NCBI GenBank assembly: GCA_035222895.1
Contig: JAVYIG010002223.1
Location: 124,001 to 188,000, forward strand
DNA length: 64,000 nucleotides
Direction of reading: 5' to 3'
Source: Strongylocentrotus droebachiensis
Lineage: Eukaryota; Echinodermata; Echinoidea; Camarodonta; Strongylocentrotidae
Below, one piece after another: positions 12,629 to 27,000 of the stretch. The notes under the pieces are model-generated. The model did not search any database and had not been told where the DNA came from. It saw only the letters and a list, made by a program, of their open reading frames with translations. Positions within the stretch are counted from its first letter, which is position 1. Each line of letters opens with the position of its first letter. The position numbers and the translations under genes were made by a program.

Positions 12629-12989
12629 ACCAGAGAGGTCCATCCTAAATTCAATAAAGTATGTATATCACCGCAATGTTTGGAAAATGTCTGCACTCGG
12701 TGGCAAGCCAGGAACATGTGAAGGCGCAACTGTTTTGTGCAGATTATATAAAGAGAATAAACATAACATTCACGTGAATATCGTCAATGTCAATATCGTT
12801 ATGAATTTAAAACAAACAGATAACATTTACACGGCCGCACTTCAGTAGGACAAATTCTTTTCATCTTTGTTATATCTGAGGCGGAACGTCAACATGATCT
12901 CTGAATGGTGCCATGAAGGGGCGTGGGGCCTGGAAGCTACAGCTGAGTCCAGAATTTGGACATTGTTATTTTATTTCGCAATCGCGATC

Positions 12990-12990
<1 letters not shown>

Positions 12991-13030
<40 letters not shown>
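12991..13030. repeat. 40-base poly-C tract
   Basis: An unbroken C run, the longest of more than a dozen poly-C/poly-G runs in the window. Lengths of such runs are unreliable in assemblies. Confidence 0.9.
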
Positions 13031-13439
13031 TTGCTGCAAGCCCGTGATCCACGAATTCGTCGGTTCGGTACGGTACGTACGGTAGGCCAGCCTTTTTTCG
13101 TCTTGCGTAGCGTTTCGGGGATCACGCCATCTACGGCTTCCAGCATTTTAGGGGGAGATCACGATGGAGATTAAATCGGCAAGATTCTGGACTGGGAAGA
13201 GCTACGCACCTTGTCTACATTCAGATTTACTAAGTTTATTGGATTTTTAGAAATGTGTACATCCAATGACCCCCCCCCCCCCCCCGCCATTTGCCCATGT
13301 GCCCTCCATCCTCCCCTATATCTGTACCACTAAATTATCAGTGTCACATGTAGGCATACACAAAACCATGGCACTTAATTGGCACAATAATATGCGGGGT
13401 CTGAAAGTAATTTACAGTTGGTTAGAGGCTGAATGAGTC

Positions 13440-13719
13440 CACGTACCCCCCCCCCCATCCCTCACACACACATCATGCACCACCACTACCATTACAAATT
13501 TTTCTCCAATTCCCCATCTCTCCCCCCCCCCCCCCCCCCGCTGTCTCTGTCTCTGTCCTCATCACTCCCATCTCTGTCTATCTGTCTGTATGTCTCTTTA
13601 TCTCCCCCTCCCCCTCCCCCCCCCCTTACATACACCACCACCACCTCCTCCACCATCACAAATTTGACGAGCCTCCCCCACTCACCCATATCTCTCCCCA
13701 TCACTCCCCCTCCCCCCTC

Positions 13720-13754
<35 letters not shown>

Positions 13755-13755
13755 T
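13440..13755. repeat. C-rich / CT low-complexity block
   Basis: Poly-C runs, CCA triplets and a terminal (CT)n run. The Pro/Ser-rich frame read through it is an artefact of composition. Confidence 0.85.
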
Positions 13756-16079
13756 CACCTTTGTTTCGTCATAGGTAATTCATCCATACACAAGTTCTGC
13801 TCTGCCTCGCCCTCTCCGACAAAAACACCGACAGATCCATTGATTAGGAGAGTCTGGCCAACTTGTTTGTTTTGGTTTGTTTATTTTTTTTGTTTTATTC
13901 GGTCACAACATGTCGTATATTCTTTTGTTTTGTGCTTGCTCAACAAAGCAGTATATTCCCCATAATCATGCCCACCTCGAACCGGGTTGGCCAAACTCTC
14001 CTCATTGTTTTTGTTGTAATTAAACTTTATGGAATCATGACTGCTTATGAGGCGACCATCGTCGACGTCTCGGTGTATTTTTAATTTGTTTTCATACTTT
14101 TCCCTCCACAGGGATTTTATTGATTTTCATTTGCAACAAATTAACAAACATATAGTCAAGGTAATTTACATTGATAATATCATTTTTTTTAAATTGACTA
14201 CTCAAGATACAAATATTTGTAGAACTATCGAGTTAACAGAAGACATACACAATTTCAATAATGTGTTTCTGATATTCATAGAAGAAAATGATATTATCGT
14301 TTGATTATTAGGCTAGACAACTACTTTGTTGTGACCACTGCTAATGATTATTAGTATGTATAACCATGAGTGGCGTACCTGGGATCCAGCGTTCGAGGGG
14401 TACAGGTATCGGGGGGGGGGGGGCGGCAGTGGCAGGTTTGAAAATAGGTTGATTACATTATTGGGTTATCGAGTGAGAGGAGGGGCGGGAGTGAGGCCGG
14501 GAGTTTGAGTCTTCTCTCCCGTTCTCCCCCCCCCCCCCCATTTAATCGCCTTTCGGTTGCAGGTAATACCCCCATGCACCCCCATATCGGCACCATTGTA
14601 TGTAACTACAATAATTGAATCATATCTTACACATCGGATTGATACAAATGAAATGAAAAGTCATCTCTGCGTGAATATTTGCTTTAGTATCTTTTCTTGT
14701 GGTCGAGAGAGAGGAATTGGATCAGTCATTGTTAGCAAATATTTGATTTCATTGTACCTATAGATATTGACGGATACTCGGATGATACGTGTAAACTTCA
14801 GTAAGTCAATATCCAGCCCCGTTCTTTTCGCACTCAATCTCGAACGTACTATTTCGCCCAGAACAAATCCAAAGGGAAGTTATGGTCAATATTGTTTTTC
14901 CTTGTAATTCAGTAATTGAATTAAATTGAATATATTTCCAACTCCCCATTTTAAAAACATGTATAAAGCATGACATGAAAGATCTAAAAACAATAACATG
15001 GTACAAACAAAGTAGAACTGTGGTGGGATCTTAACAGGTGTGTTACACTTTGTACACATGATTCCATTCAAATATACAAAAAAATATACATCATAAGTAA
15101 AGGAGAAGAAAACAATTGCGAAAACATGTTGGCACACAGAATTGTAAATTAATATATATATTCTAACTATTTAAAAAAAAAAAAATTAACTTACGTTTGA
15201 AAGAGTTTAAAGAATTACATGTAGTGTTCTTGATGTGTTGTGGTATTTAGCTCAATGATAAAAGGGGTCCACTTGCATGTTATTATTGTTCTAGAAAAGG
15301 AGGTACAACCATAATGTACACGATATTCTGATTACAGACTTTAATCATTCATGAACAAGATATTTCCTCTGTAAGCATCATCTCTCTGAATCACTTCCTA
15401 AATACCGAGAAATAGAAATCTAAAGATGTTATGTAATCATATTCTCTACTAATTTTGTAAGCAGTGATCGCTATTTCTCACATTAAGAATGTAATATTTC
15501 AATACAAATGCAATTTTGTGACGTCACCGATATAGGACAAGGCCAGATTTTTAATTCACGGTGTAAACTTTTAATCAGTATATTTTTTATATTGAGTAAA
15601 GGTAGTTTGAAATGTGTGTCGACTGTCGAGCTACGGGGAAAAAGTAGTTTAAAAAAAGATATATTTCATCAACAGCTTTCACAGTGCGTATTTTTGTGTT
15701 ATATTTATTGACCGACATAAATAGGAATGATTCAATCGTTCAAATATGGGGTAAACCAGTGACTGATACGAAGAAGAGAATAATAGAATTAGAAAAAACT
15801 GATTTAAAGCTTCAGTGAACACATACACACACTCCCTCAAGTATATGGTTACTATACATGCAACCATACGGATACACACGCATAAAGGGAGGCATTAACA
15901 AGGCCATGAAAAGGCGTTTCGTCATCAACAAAGCATCTGCATAATAATAGTCGGGAAAACCGTTGAATGTATTTCACCGCGGACCTTTTTTTTCTATAGT
16001 CTCACCTACTGAGAGCATATTATACGGTATATTCGTCAGGAGGATATATTCATATGTGACTTGACGTGTTGCGTGTAGA

Positions 16080-16091
16080 TATATTATATAG
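16080..16091 (+). promoter_or_regulatory. Possible TATA-type element of copy A
   Basis: TATATTATATAG-like sequence about 245 bases upstream of the copy A start codon. The stretch from there to the ATG is less AT-rich than its surroundings, as a 5' UTR would be. The transcription start cannot be seen directly. Confidence 0.25.
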
Positions 16092-16332
16092 TTTATCACA
16101 GAGGACTTTCCCTTTCGTAGGCTAGCGCGACTTGGCCTGGAGAGGAACATATACCGCTGTTTCCAAGGGAATCATCGGCTGCGTTGAGTAGAAGTTTGTG
16201 TGATCTGATCGAACGAGTAGTAGACGTCGAAAGCCGAATCGTTGTTGACAGGGCAAGTGAAGGCATTCGCCATTTTGAGTTCGATGTCAGAGATCAGGTG
16301 ATCCCGCCGAGTTCGCCATCACCACCATCATC

Positions 16333-16378
16333 ATGGAATATATAGGAATTTTAACGTTGCTCATACTTAGCGTCACAG
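16333..16378 (+). other. Copy A exon 1: signal peptide
   Basis: Encodes [15 protein letters not shown] and the first base of the next codon. The hydrophobic core is 5-14, and exon 2 adds [15 protein letters not shown]. The exon is 46 bases long, exactly as in copy B, and is followed by a GTGAGA donor. The signal probably ends around residues 16-23, just before the dibasic REKR. Confidence 0.88.
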
Positions 16379-17118
16379 GTGAGAACATGCCTTTGTATGT
16401 ACCTTTACATGGATGGAGTGTGATCGTGTTAGTGAGAACTCGACCTATGTATATGTCCTCTATACGACATGTATAATGTGAATATAATAGACAGGTGAAA
16501 GATGTGTGTACAACTATGCATGAAGGTGTATACATTGATGTAGAATTCAGAACATCATTCAATTCCATTTCTATTCATTTCGAATCATACGTTGTATCAG
16601 TATACAGGGTATAGCGATTGCAATTCAGAATGAACAATAACATCTATGCGTGGGGGAAAGGATGTGTTTTCCAAATTGCTAAATATACATGTAATCAGGG
16701 TTTGTGAGTTATGCCTTCAAGGCTTCAAGCTGTATTTTGGCTTCGTGTAAAATCATGATGGCACCGTGCATTGGCAAAGATATTATGTCGTTGATGAATG
16801 ATGAAAACGGATTTAGATGGAAGTCATAGCACTGATGATTGATGTGGTAATGATGGTGATGTTGGTGGTGATGGTGTTGTCTGTGGTGTAAGCCGATAAT
16901 TGTGATGTTGATGGACATGTGATGATGATAGGAAAGGAATGTGGGTAAAAGTGCTTGTGATGATGGTGGAGAAGATGGTTACCATAATTATGTGTGATGA
17001 TAATGATGGTGATGATGATGGTGGTGGTAATGGTGGTGATCATATGATGATGATGATGATAATTATGATGATGGTGGTGATGATGATGATGATATGATGA
17101 TGGTGGTGATGGTGATGG

Positions 17119-17149
<31 letters not shown>

Positions 17150-20100
17150 GATAATGATGATGATAATGATGATGATGGTTTTTGATCATATTATGAGGAT
17201 AATGATGATGATGGTTATGCTACTGATGTGGACCTGTATAATATACAGTTCAATGGCTCTACCTTGCTACACACGACAAGGAAGCTGTTAGTTACTGTAC
17301 TTCTTAATATTGTGAATACAAAAAATGTCTTGTCAACTTGACCTGACCCCGCATATTAAGGTCATTGCAGTTTGAGGTCAAGTTTGCCATTGTAAGATGC
17401 TGTGTATGTCTATCAATCTTTCCAGCATATTAATAAGGATTAATATAAAAGGAAGTGTTTGTGTTGCTTTTTGTTATTCATGTATTTGTAAGACAAGACT
17501 ATGATATTAAGACTTGTTCTATGATGCTGTACTAATAATTTACTATGATTTGTACATTTTGAATTTGACACATTTTCATAAGTACTTTCGCCAAGTTCAC
17601 TGGCCATTTTTATAAAGGAAAGGGATTGTGAAAGAAATCCGCATATGCTACCTTGAAAATGATGACAATTTTGTACAAAACCCGTGACAAATAATTAATT
17701 ACATTATAAACTTTAGAAGTATTGTCCCCATTTTTGCCTACCATTTTTCAAATTCTTTATAAAAGGATGATTATCAAAGCTTTGATTCTTTAGACACGGT
17801 GTTGATTTCTGTTGCTGGTATTTTTTCTTTGTTCTTCATAGCTCTTCACGATGTCTCGGGGGCAGAGATTCGAGAAAAGAGACAGACCGCTAGGCTGAAT
17901 GTCAGAGATTGTGATCCTGTTATACCGGTAGGTAATAATTTTCTTGTGTTCATTTTAGTACAAAAAATTGCGAGGTCTTTGCTGAGATGTCAGTCAGTTA
18001 TATATATGTTGAGTAAAGATTATCGATACCATTGAAATGAAATTATAATACAGGCCTATACGTTTTTGTTTTTAATGAGTTATTTGACCCTCAGCAATAC
18101 AGTGTTACCTTTTATTGACGTTTTAGCTTTAATTCTATTTACCCAGAATTCTCTGTACTACATATCGTTCATTAGAAGAAAGCACAAATATCGCTTAAAA
18201 TTTGAGTCCATTTCTATTGCAGTAATTGTGCCGTTTTTGAGTCAAAGCTAATAAATCGAGAAAAAAAATCACTCTAAATTGTTAACGCAGATTGATATTT
18301 GTAGTTACTATTTTCACGCACAAATTGGTATTGTTCACTTTTATAAATTGTGTACTATTCTTTGACATCGGTTCATTTTTATAAACATTAAAAATAAATC
18401 TTGGAAATTTAAAGAGTAGACCAATGAAGTTTAAAATAAAAACATATATTCATCATTTACAACTGTATACGCGAAAGAAACACTGGAAAAGGGCACATAA
18501 GTGGTTCAACGAGGAAATAAACGAAACAGACATTTTCCATGCAATTGCTACCATCAATAAATTAGTCGGTAACGTTGAACTAGCCAAGCTCTATTTCCTT
18601 TCATTAATATGTATATTTAGTCCATTTTATAGGCCATGGACATTTTTTGTTTGTTTTTCTTTCACTGAAAGACTTCATGTATTTAATTATTCATGACAAA
18701 ATTAACTCAATGAACTCGAAAAAATATGGCAAAGTGGTAAAAGCATATATACATGTACAGTAGTTGCAGCAATTGTACATGTGTCAAATTATATACTGAT
18801 GAAACAACAAATCATAGTTATCATAAATGCAACTGGTATGAGGTCAGTTAACTCAGACATCCCCCGCTCTCTTACCATTTTTTTTTTAAAGAAGTAAAAG
18901 TAAAACAGTGAACAGTATCTTAGGTTTGTTCGTCCTAATGTTGAGAGCTAGAAAATAAAATCTTAATTAATCTTGATTTCATCCAACCTGTAAAGTCTGT
19001 GTTGTATACAATTAGTAAACACATGGGCCTTCTAACTCTGGGCAGACGTCTTGATGGATCTCTTTCCATTGAATTGTCGAATGTCTTCGTAATGTTATGT
19101 GATGTTTTTTTAATGTATTTATTGAAATATATTTATTCAGGATAACAAGAATCAGATATACATTGTAGATACAAAATCGGTTTTACATTATGGTCCTGAA
19201 CAGGATAAAAATGTAGTACACGGAAATGTAAATAATGAATATGAATAATGTTTTTGTCTTCTTTTTCTTCGACCTTCTAGTACTACCCATCCACGACCTT
19301 CTTGTCCAGTGTGCGTCTCGCTGAGTTACGGCGTCAGATGCATCCACGTTACGACTACCAGGCCTACATTATACCCGGATACGACGCCCATGGGGTAAGT
19401 CTTGTTTCTTACTTGGTGCACTTTTTATACCTTTTTTGTCTTCTTCTTCAAATAAAGTCTTTATTTATTTTTTCTCAAAGCATCAAAACAATACAAACAA
19501 AAGTACAAAGTGATGGAAACATACATTTGACAAAGAAAGGTACAATGAAAAACAATGTTATAGTATTTAGACGGAATAGGGGAATATATATTATTACGTA
19601 TTATGGATGAATCAATGAAACCAAAGTGGGTGGAATACTGGATGAAAAAAGGAACGAATTAATGGATGCATACAATTTGTGAGTGAAAGATTTAATGAAT
19701 AAAATAATCATTGACATTCCATGCAATAATATATCAACTAATGGTTAAAAGAAACGGAAAGATCTTTTACACAATTAAAAATCTGAATAATACAAATCAA
19801 AAGCAAAGTAGTGGTAAATTATAATCCGGTATGCCATATTTCTTCAGTTTAAGATAAAAAGAGATGGAAGTTTTCTTGCAACAACAACAACAGCTGTTCC
19901 ATAACATATCTTTCAGAAATAATTATTGTAAATTTATTATTTTAGTCTTAAGAAGGATTTAAAACTCAAGTAATTTGTTTAAGCCTTAAAGATAAAGTTG
20001 AGTTCTGGTCATGCGATTGCATTGTGAAAGAAACGGTGTGGAATCGATCAGAAAAAGTTGATCATGTAGCATATCAGTATTGGTGTGTACTGCAAGGTTC

Positions 20101-21436
20101 CGGAGTCATCACCATCATAAGAAACTTTGCCCAGTCTTGGTAAAGTAACAAGCACTGAACACAGAAAGATGTATTTGGGACTACACAAACATGTGGCATA
20201 AAAATCGGGCCTCATTTTCAAGCTGTTACTTGTCATACTTAGAATATGAAGACAATTGAAGAGCAATGCTTTTCAGGGAACATTAATTTTTCTCTTTGAT
20301 GTTCTTTCACACTTGCATAATAACAATGATAACGCTCACACATTATATTTCACCTCTACCCAGAATTCGACCTTCTCTTTAAGAAGGATTTGAAATTCAA
20401 GTCTTAGAAATTAAGAGAATTATTATCTTAAAGATATATTTATGTGACTGTGTTTATTTATTTCAGAGTGAATATTTAGCAGATCCTGACAAGCGAATCT
20501 GGTACATGACTGGTTTCAATGGGACTGGAGGTATATATTCTATCAATTATTTGTGATTGATTGTCAAATTATAATAAAAAAACTGACACTACTTTAGATT
20601 TACATTTGCCACACTCCGCCCAGGTGAGGTAAATGCGAACCCGGCACGAGTTAATTCCTAAAAAATACTCTATTTACCGCTTTAATGACAGCCATGCTAA
20701 AGCCAGGGTAATAATAATGCCACGCCAGGAGAGGCAATGTGCCAGGTTACATGTACATAAGACTCCACTATTATTATTTATTTCTTAAAGCCATCCCCCT
20801 CCCCCTTAGAAATGTACAGTGTAAAATATAAAAATGAAGAAAAATAAGATGAATAAATAATTAGATTTCAAATGAATATGTAATATTCTCAATAATGGTA
20901 ATGTTCTCTCAATCATCAAATTCTAGATTGGCTTTAGAGAGAAGGGGGTGGGGGCGGTTGTGCCTATTTAAATCTGCCAGTGTTTTAAAGCCCGTACTGT
21001 TCGATTAACAAAACGAGCATATTTTGAATAAAACTATATGTATACAAATATGATTCTCAATGTCTACAATGATATCATTTATTTTTGTATTTTCTTACAA
21101 CAGGTGTTGCTATCGTAACTAGCGACCGAGTGACATCATCGAACTCCCGGGCAGCCATATGGGTGGAGAAACGGTTCGAACTCCTGGCCAAACAACAGGT
21201 CGATTGCAACTGGGATATACACGTCTTGGGTAAATATTGATTCGATAGGGCATGGTTTCGAATGTATGTTTTTGGAGAAAAAAAGGAAAAAAGAAAAATG
21301 AAGATATGTATAATATACGCCATATCCGTTGTTGCATATACATTATTTTAAAGATATTGCAGTATGTGGCTTCCGGTTCCGGATCAAAGAGATTGTAATT
21401 TATTATCAATCTAACATTCTCTCTCTCTCTCTCTAT

Positions 21437-21522
<86 letters not shown>

Positions 21523-23960
21523 ATCAATCTATCTCTCTCTCATTCTCTATCAATCTATCTCTCTCTCTCTATCAATCTACCACCTCTCTCTCCCCCACCC
21601 CCTCTCTCCCTCCCCTTTCTCACTCTGTAGATGACAACGATTATCTGAGCCCCTGGCAGTGGCTCCTGCGTGAGTATGACCTAGATGCCCAGGAGCTCTT
21701 ATCGGGGGAGCTCCGGGGAGCCGGACTGGAGAATGGTGCCAGGGTCGGCTTTGATCCGCTTCTCATGCCTTATGGTAAGTGTGTCTTTTGCTTGTTGATT
21801 TTTTTTTATGGGACTGGCATCAACTATAAAGTGTTTTTTCCCCTCCAAGTTTAGGACTTTAAGACCCTTGCCGGCAGATCATCCATTACCCTTCTTTTAT
21901 TGGGTATCTTTGTCTTAGATTCTGACACAAAATCCTGGATTTAGCTCATGCTGCAATGATTATTATAAACCTTAAGGTCGGTCAGGAACCCCGTGACTTT
22001 TTATTAAGTCGATCGCCCGTCTGATTATCAAGATATTTATGATTGGAAACTGAAATGTCAAAAAACGTTTTCCTAACGGTTTTTATAAAACTACAGTCTA
22101 TTAGAGACATGAGTATGGTAAAACCGGCCACTCAAAGATTTTTACTTTTTTGAGGCACTTCATGATCATTTTGAAGTGCAATTTATTTAGGGCTTCAATA
22201 TTACACCAAATCACAGACACTGATAACAGGTAGGGCCGTGCAATTCCGATTTAACGTTGTTAAACGATGCCTTTAACAGAAATATAACACTATAAATTCT
22301 GTGCATCATCATCATCATCATCAAACTTTAAAAATTGATGCGTGATATCAACAATCTAGAATACTTCAATTTATGCCTCAATTTCAATGAATAGGTAAAT
22401 ACTAATTTTACTATATAGATGAGCATCATCGCCTTTCAATTTTGTTTTTAAACAAAAACATGGCGCCAGATAAATTCTGTGCATCATCATCATCATCAAA
22501 TCTAAAAAAAAATAGGCCCTTGTCATCAAATTTGAGTCCGACACCCCCCATTTTGACATGGTCTAGTGACACTCCTGAATCCTGATCTACTTGTATTTCA
22601 AAGACCCTCTTGAAAATAAAATTCATTCATGCGGATTTTTTTTGGAGTTAAACGTCTGAGAAAATGTGGCATTGAAAAGTAGTTTGACGAAGCAGTTAAT
22701 TGTAGATTATATAATTCAACATCCGGAAAGAATTTCGTAAAGAATCCCAAACCTAGACACGTGACATTGTCTTCTCTCGAATCTGATATCCTCCATTTCT
22801 TTCACTCCTCTTAATAACAAAGCCACCCATCCACTCTCTCTCCCTCTCTCTACCTCTTTCTCTCTCTCTCCCTCCCCCCTCTCTCTCTCTACATGATTGT
22901 AAGCCTTAATTTGACGATCATGCTGTTCCACAACCCTCGGCTTCCTAGCCTTCTCTATTAGCACCACTCCCAGTTTTTTCACTCCTCTCTCTTCCAACAA
23001 TTTCTGCAGACTGTCCATCCAAAGTATCCTCCTTCTTCCCCTACTCCTCCTTCCCACAATTTTCCCTGTCAAAGCAAGATTCTCTAGGCCTTCTTTACGA
23101 CTGTGACCCATGAACTTCAACTGCCTAATCAACATCTCACGATTCCTTTTCGTTTGCACTCCAGCTCTTCTAAGTACTTCCTCATTACTAACTTTATCAG
23201 TCCAAGGGATTTTCATCATTCTTCTTAAAAATCACATTTCGCAACTTTCCAAACGCTGTTTAGTATCAGAGGCTAAAGTCCATGTTTCACTACCATTTCT
23301 TTGACTCCTCTGAGTAACAATACCACTCATCCACTACTACCCTGCAGGTTACTGGTACGAGCTCCAGCAGACCGACCGGCTAGAGCCCCGTTCCGTGAAC
23401 CTCCAAGAGACACCCCTGGTAGACTCCGCTCTGACGGTCGAGGAGCGTAAGACCAACCTGGTCGACCGGGTCCGTATAGAGCTTGCGGGTCGTGAAGGGG
23501 TGGTTAACCAGGATGGTAGTGACCCGGGTAGAGATCCTCTGGACCAGTTCAACCCCTATGGATTGACCTACCCCGGACGGGAGATCTACGTGCAGGACAA
23601 GGAGCTGTATGCCGGTAAGTGCTTTTTTATGAAAGGGTCACCATGGGGACGTTCTCTTTTTGTCAAAAAAATGGCGTCTACTAATTGCTTCTATTTGTTT
23701 GAGGATTAACATACTCAGATTTCTTCGAAACCAGCAATCCTTTAATACCTTCACACTATATCTCAAAACTGACCCTTTTTTAATAATGTAATTGTAATGT
23801 GCATTATTGTTATTATTCTTCTATTATCCTATTATTATTATTGTTATTATTATTATCATCACCACTATCACCATCATCATCATTATTATAATTATTAATA
23901 TAAGTAGTAGCAGTAGTAAAGTAGTAGTAGTAGTAGTAATAGAGTAGTAGTAGTAGTAGC

Positions 23961-24018
<58 letters not shown>

Positions 24019-24058
24019 ACAGCAGCAGCAGCAGCATCAGCAGCAGCAGAAGTAGTAT

Positions 24059-24092
<34 letters not shown>

Positions 24093-27000
24093 TGTAGTAG
24101 TAATAATAATACCAATTTAACCTCATCTTTATCATTCCCTTATATAACTTATTACCCTTTCCGTTTATTTCCTAGGTTACGACTGGCAGGACAAGATATA
24201 CCGCCGTCGTCAGACCTCACTTGGAAACCCGATCCTCTACTTCAAGAATCTTCGAGAACTCATGGACGAGAAGGATGTTGATCTACTCATCCTTACTAGG
24301 CTCGACGAAATTGCCTGTAAGTCATCTCAACTTCAATGTTACATTATACATTTTTTGTCGTTATGTCATTTTTTAAGAAGGATTTTTTGCTGTAAATCAA
24401 AGTAGTGATGACCGGTGTGAAGCAAGCGTGAATTCTCGTTTGTTCCCTAAATGATTATGTGAAATATAATTATTATTTACCATCTATCATAGCCCGGTTT
24501 ACCTTCAACAAAACTCTGCCATATAAATCATATCTCTTGTTATGATTATCATCATAATGATTACGATTCGATTGATGGAAGAAGACAACTTCTGGTTGTC
24601 CAAAAGTGAAATACTATACATGAACATGAATATCTAAGAAACCTGTCTGTACAACCGTTTAATAAGCTCAAACCAAAAATTATGAAAAACGTTTTCCTTT
24701 CCTGTCACAAAAATAAATTTATTTGTTATATATTAGCTTTGTAAAATATTTCCTTTGTAGAACGAAAGATGAGTATTACATGCTTTGTTGTTCATTGTAA
24801 TATGTGAAAGAAAACATAAATAATACAGCGCAAATTATGAAGGAACAGATTTTATATGAACGTATATCTCTCTTTTAGCCTTCCATTCATGAGTTTATTC
24901 TGTGTAGTGTCCAAAATGAATTTACATAATTGAGAGCTATTTTCCCCCCAATTTTATTTCAGGGCTGTTGAATTTACGTGGAGAAGATATTCCATACAAC
25001 CCTCTCTTTATATCGTTTGCTATCGTCGGGACCCAGTACATCAAGTAAGTGTTACAATACAGAGGAGTAGCGTAAAGAGGGGCGAATTGTCCATATAATT
25101 GATTTTTTTTAAATTATTATTTAAAGGGGAGAGAGGGGTATAAAGTGAGAGAGATCAAGAGCAAGAGCAATGGAGACTCGTCTTTAATACTCAATGACTT
25201 GATTATTGGCATTGCATCCATGAATTAATATCGGTGCCCCCAGCTTCCTGGCACCAGTGCCCCTTCAGTACCCGAACCCATGCTACGCTATTATTCAACC
25301 AAGACGTTTCTTAAATCTATACGCGATTGTTTTTGGTTTGTAATTGTTTTTGTTTTATATATTTCAATACATAAGTCCCTTCCTAGGGGCACATCGACCA
25401 TAATTGTTTTTTTTTGAGGGGAGACAAAAGAGAGAGACCCTTCCTAGAGACTTAACTCTCTTCATGTCGTTTGCTTATTTAAATGCGGCTATAATAATTG
25501 GTAAACAATTTGGATTAAAAAGGATTAACAACCAAAGGGCGCTATAGCGCATCGACTTGGTTTCGAACCCGGGACCTCCCGGTTACGAGACCACTACTCT
25601 ACCACTGAACCATCGCGCCCCCTTTACCGTCATTGTTCCTCTTACAGCCTCTACCTCTACGATGCTAGCCGTCGATTGGACACGGAGAGATATTCGGACT
25701 TGAGAGAACATTTGGAGCTGGACTCGTCCAGATGCTCAAGTTACAGTGAGTTACAAACAATTTTTTTTCCCAAAGAAATTTTGTATTGAATCATTCTTGA
25801 GCAAGAACAAAACAATAGGTTTGAACAAATTACATCTTGTGACATATCGGCAAAACAAACATTGTTACATTAGTTGCACGTGTCTCCACTTATCAAGTAA
25901 TACAACGAATTTATTGCGTTTGATAGAAAGAATCCGCTCAACTTCATAAAAACGTTAGGCATCTTTTTAAAAGAATTCAAAGATAGCCGTTCCCTTTTGT
26001 ATTTCGCAGAGAATATATAGTGTTTTGCATATAAAATGACAAACACGTTTGTCATTTTATAAATGTTATGCTTCCTGCATGGGAGAAATTTCAATTGTTT
26101 AAACATATTTGTGGCTTACACCCAGTAAATAAGATCAATTGATCGATCTGTAATTGAAAATTTATTGTTCTATGGCGGACTAATGAATATTAATAAGTCA
26201 GAATGAAATAAAAGTAAAAAAGAAATTGTGCTGTTTAAAAAAAATTGAAAGCATAGTACAATTGAAATAGTTTTACTTTCCACAAGGAAACTCCTTTCTT
26301 GTCAGCTTCTTTTTCGACTGCTTGCTTTAGAACAGAACAAAATTATAAAGTATGAAACCATTGAAACTCCTTTCTTTTCAGCTTCCTTTCCGAGTACTTG
26401 CTTGAGCGCAAAAAAAACCTAAAGCATAAAACCATTGAAATAGTTCCACTTCACGCAAGGAAACTCCTTTCTTTTCAGCTTCTTTTTCGACTACTTGCTT
26501 CAGAGCAAAAGTGAAATTGTGAAGCATGAAACCATTGAAATAATTTCACTTCACACAAGGAAACTTCTTTATTTTCAGCTTTTTTCCCGACTACTCGCTT
26601 GAGACCAAAATGAAATTCTAAAGCATGAAACCATTTAAAGGCAGGCTTTACTACTTCAGCCAGAAGGGATTAGACCACCAAGCAAGCCAGCGAGGTCACT
26701 GTGACAGGTGGCTATCTCATTAACTCAGCTCTCATTTAACATAAGAAAAAGAGGATCATGGGGGACCAACAGGCACCGATTGGGGAAGTTTTCTATATAG
26801 AGGGAGCAAGTAGCTACAAGTAGGACAGTGTGCCTTTAAATAGTTTTACTAATACTTCACACAAGGAAACTTCTGTCTTTTCAGATTCTTTTCTGACTAC
26901 TCGCTTGAGAGCAACATCAAATTCTAGAGCAGGGCAAAATTATAAAGGATGAAACCATTGAAAATGTTTCACTCCTCACAAGGAAACTCCCTTCTTTTCA

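Larger units (their letters stand above)
10431..16079. other. Intergenic region between divergent genes
   Basis: No exon could be supported. The region separates the minus-strand PhyH gene from the plus-strand aminopeptidase-like gene and must hold the missing PhyH 5' exon and promoter. It contains MITEs at 10670-10820 and 11878-12314, an (AT)n run at 12577-12624, a 40-base poly-C run at 12991-13030 and a C/CT-rich block at 13440-13755. Open frames in it look like chance or low-complexity frames. Confidence 0.6.

Noticed and set aside
12867..13174. Possible first exon of the PhyH gene (a minus-strand ATG near 12914)
   Set aside because: No good donor in the required phase; the surrounding sequence is poly-C low complexity.
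18424..18696. 90-codon frame in copy A intron 2
   Set aside because: No recognisable motif and no splice logic; exons 2 and 3 already join correctly.
23813..24115. Poly-Leu frame
   Set aside because: Trinucleotide repeat in copy A intron 7; no domain.
25065..25290. Possible TIR element with GTAGCG / CGCTAC ends in copy A intron 9
   Set aside because: The inverted ends are too short (about 7 bp) to separate from chance.
25532..25621. tRNA gene on the minus strand
   Set aside because: The boxes are present but the acceptor stem does not close, and the flanking body is repeated at 47130 and 5250, so it is a SINE head.
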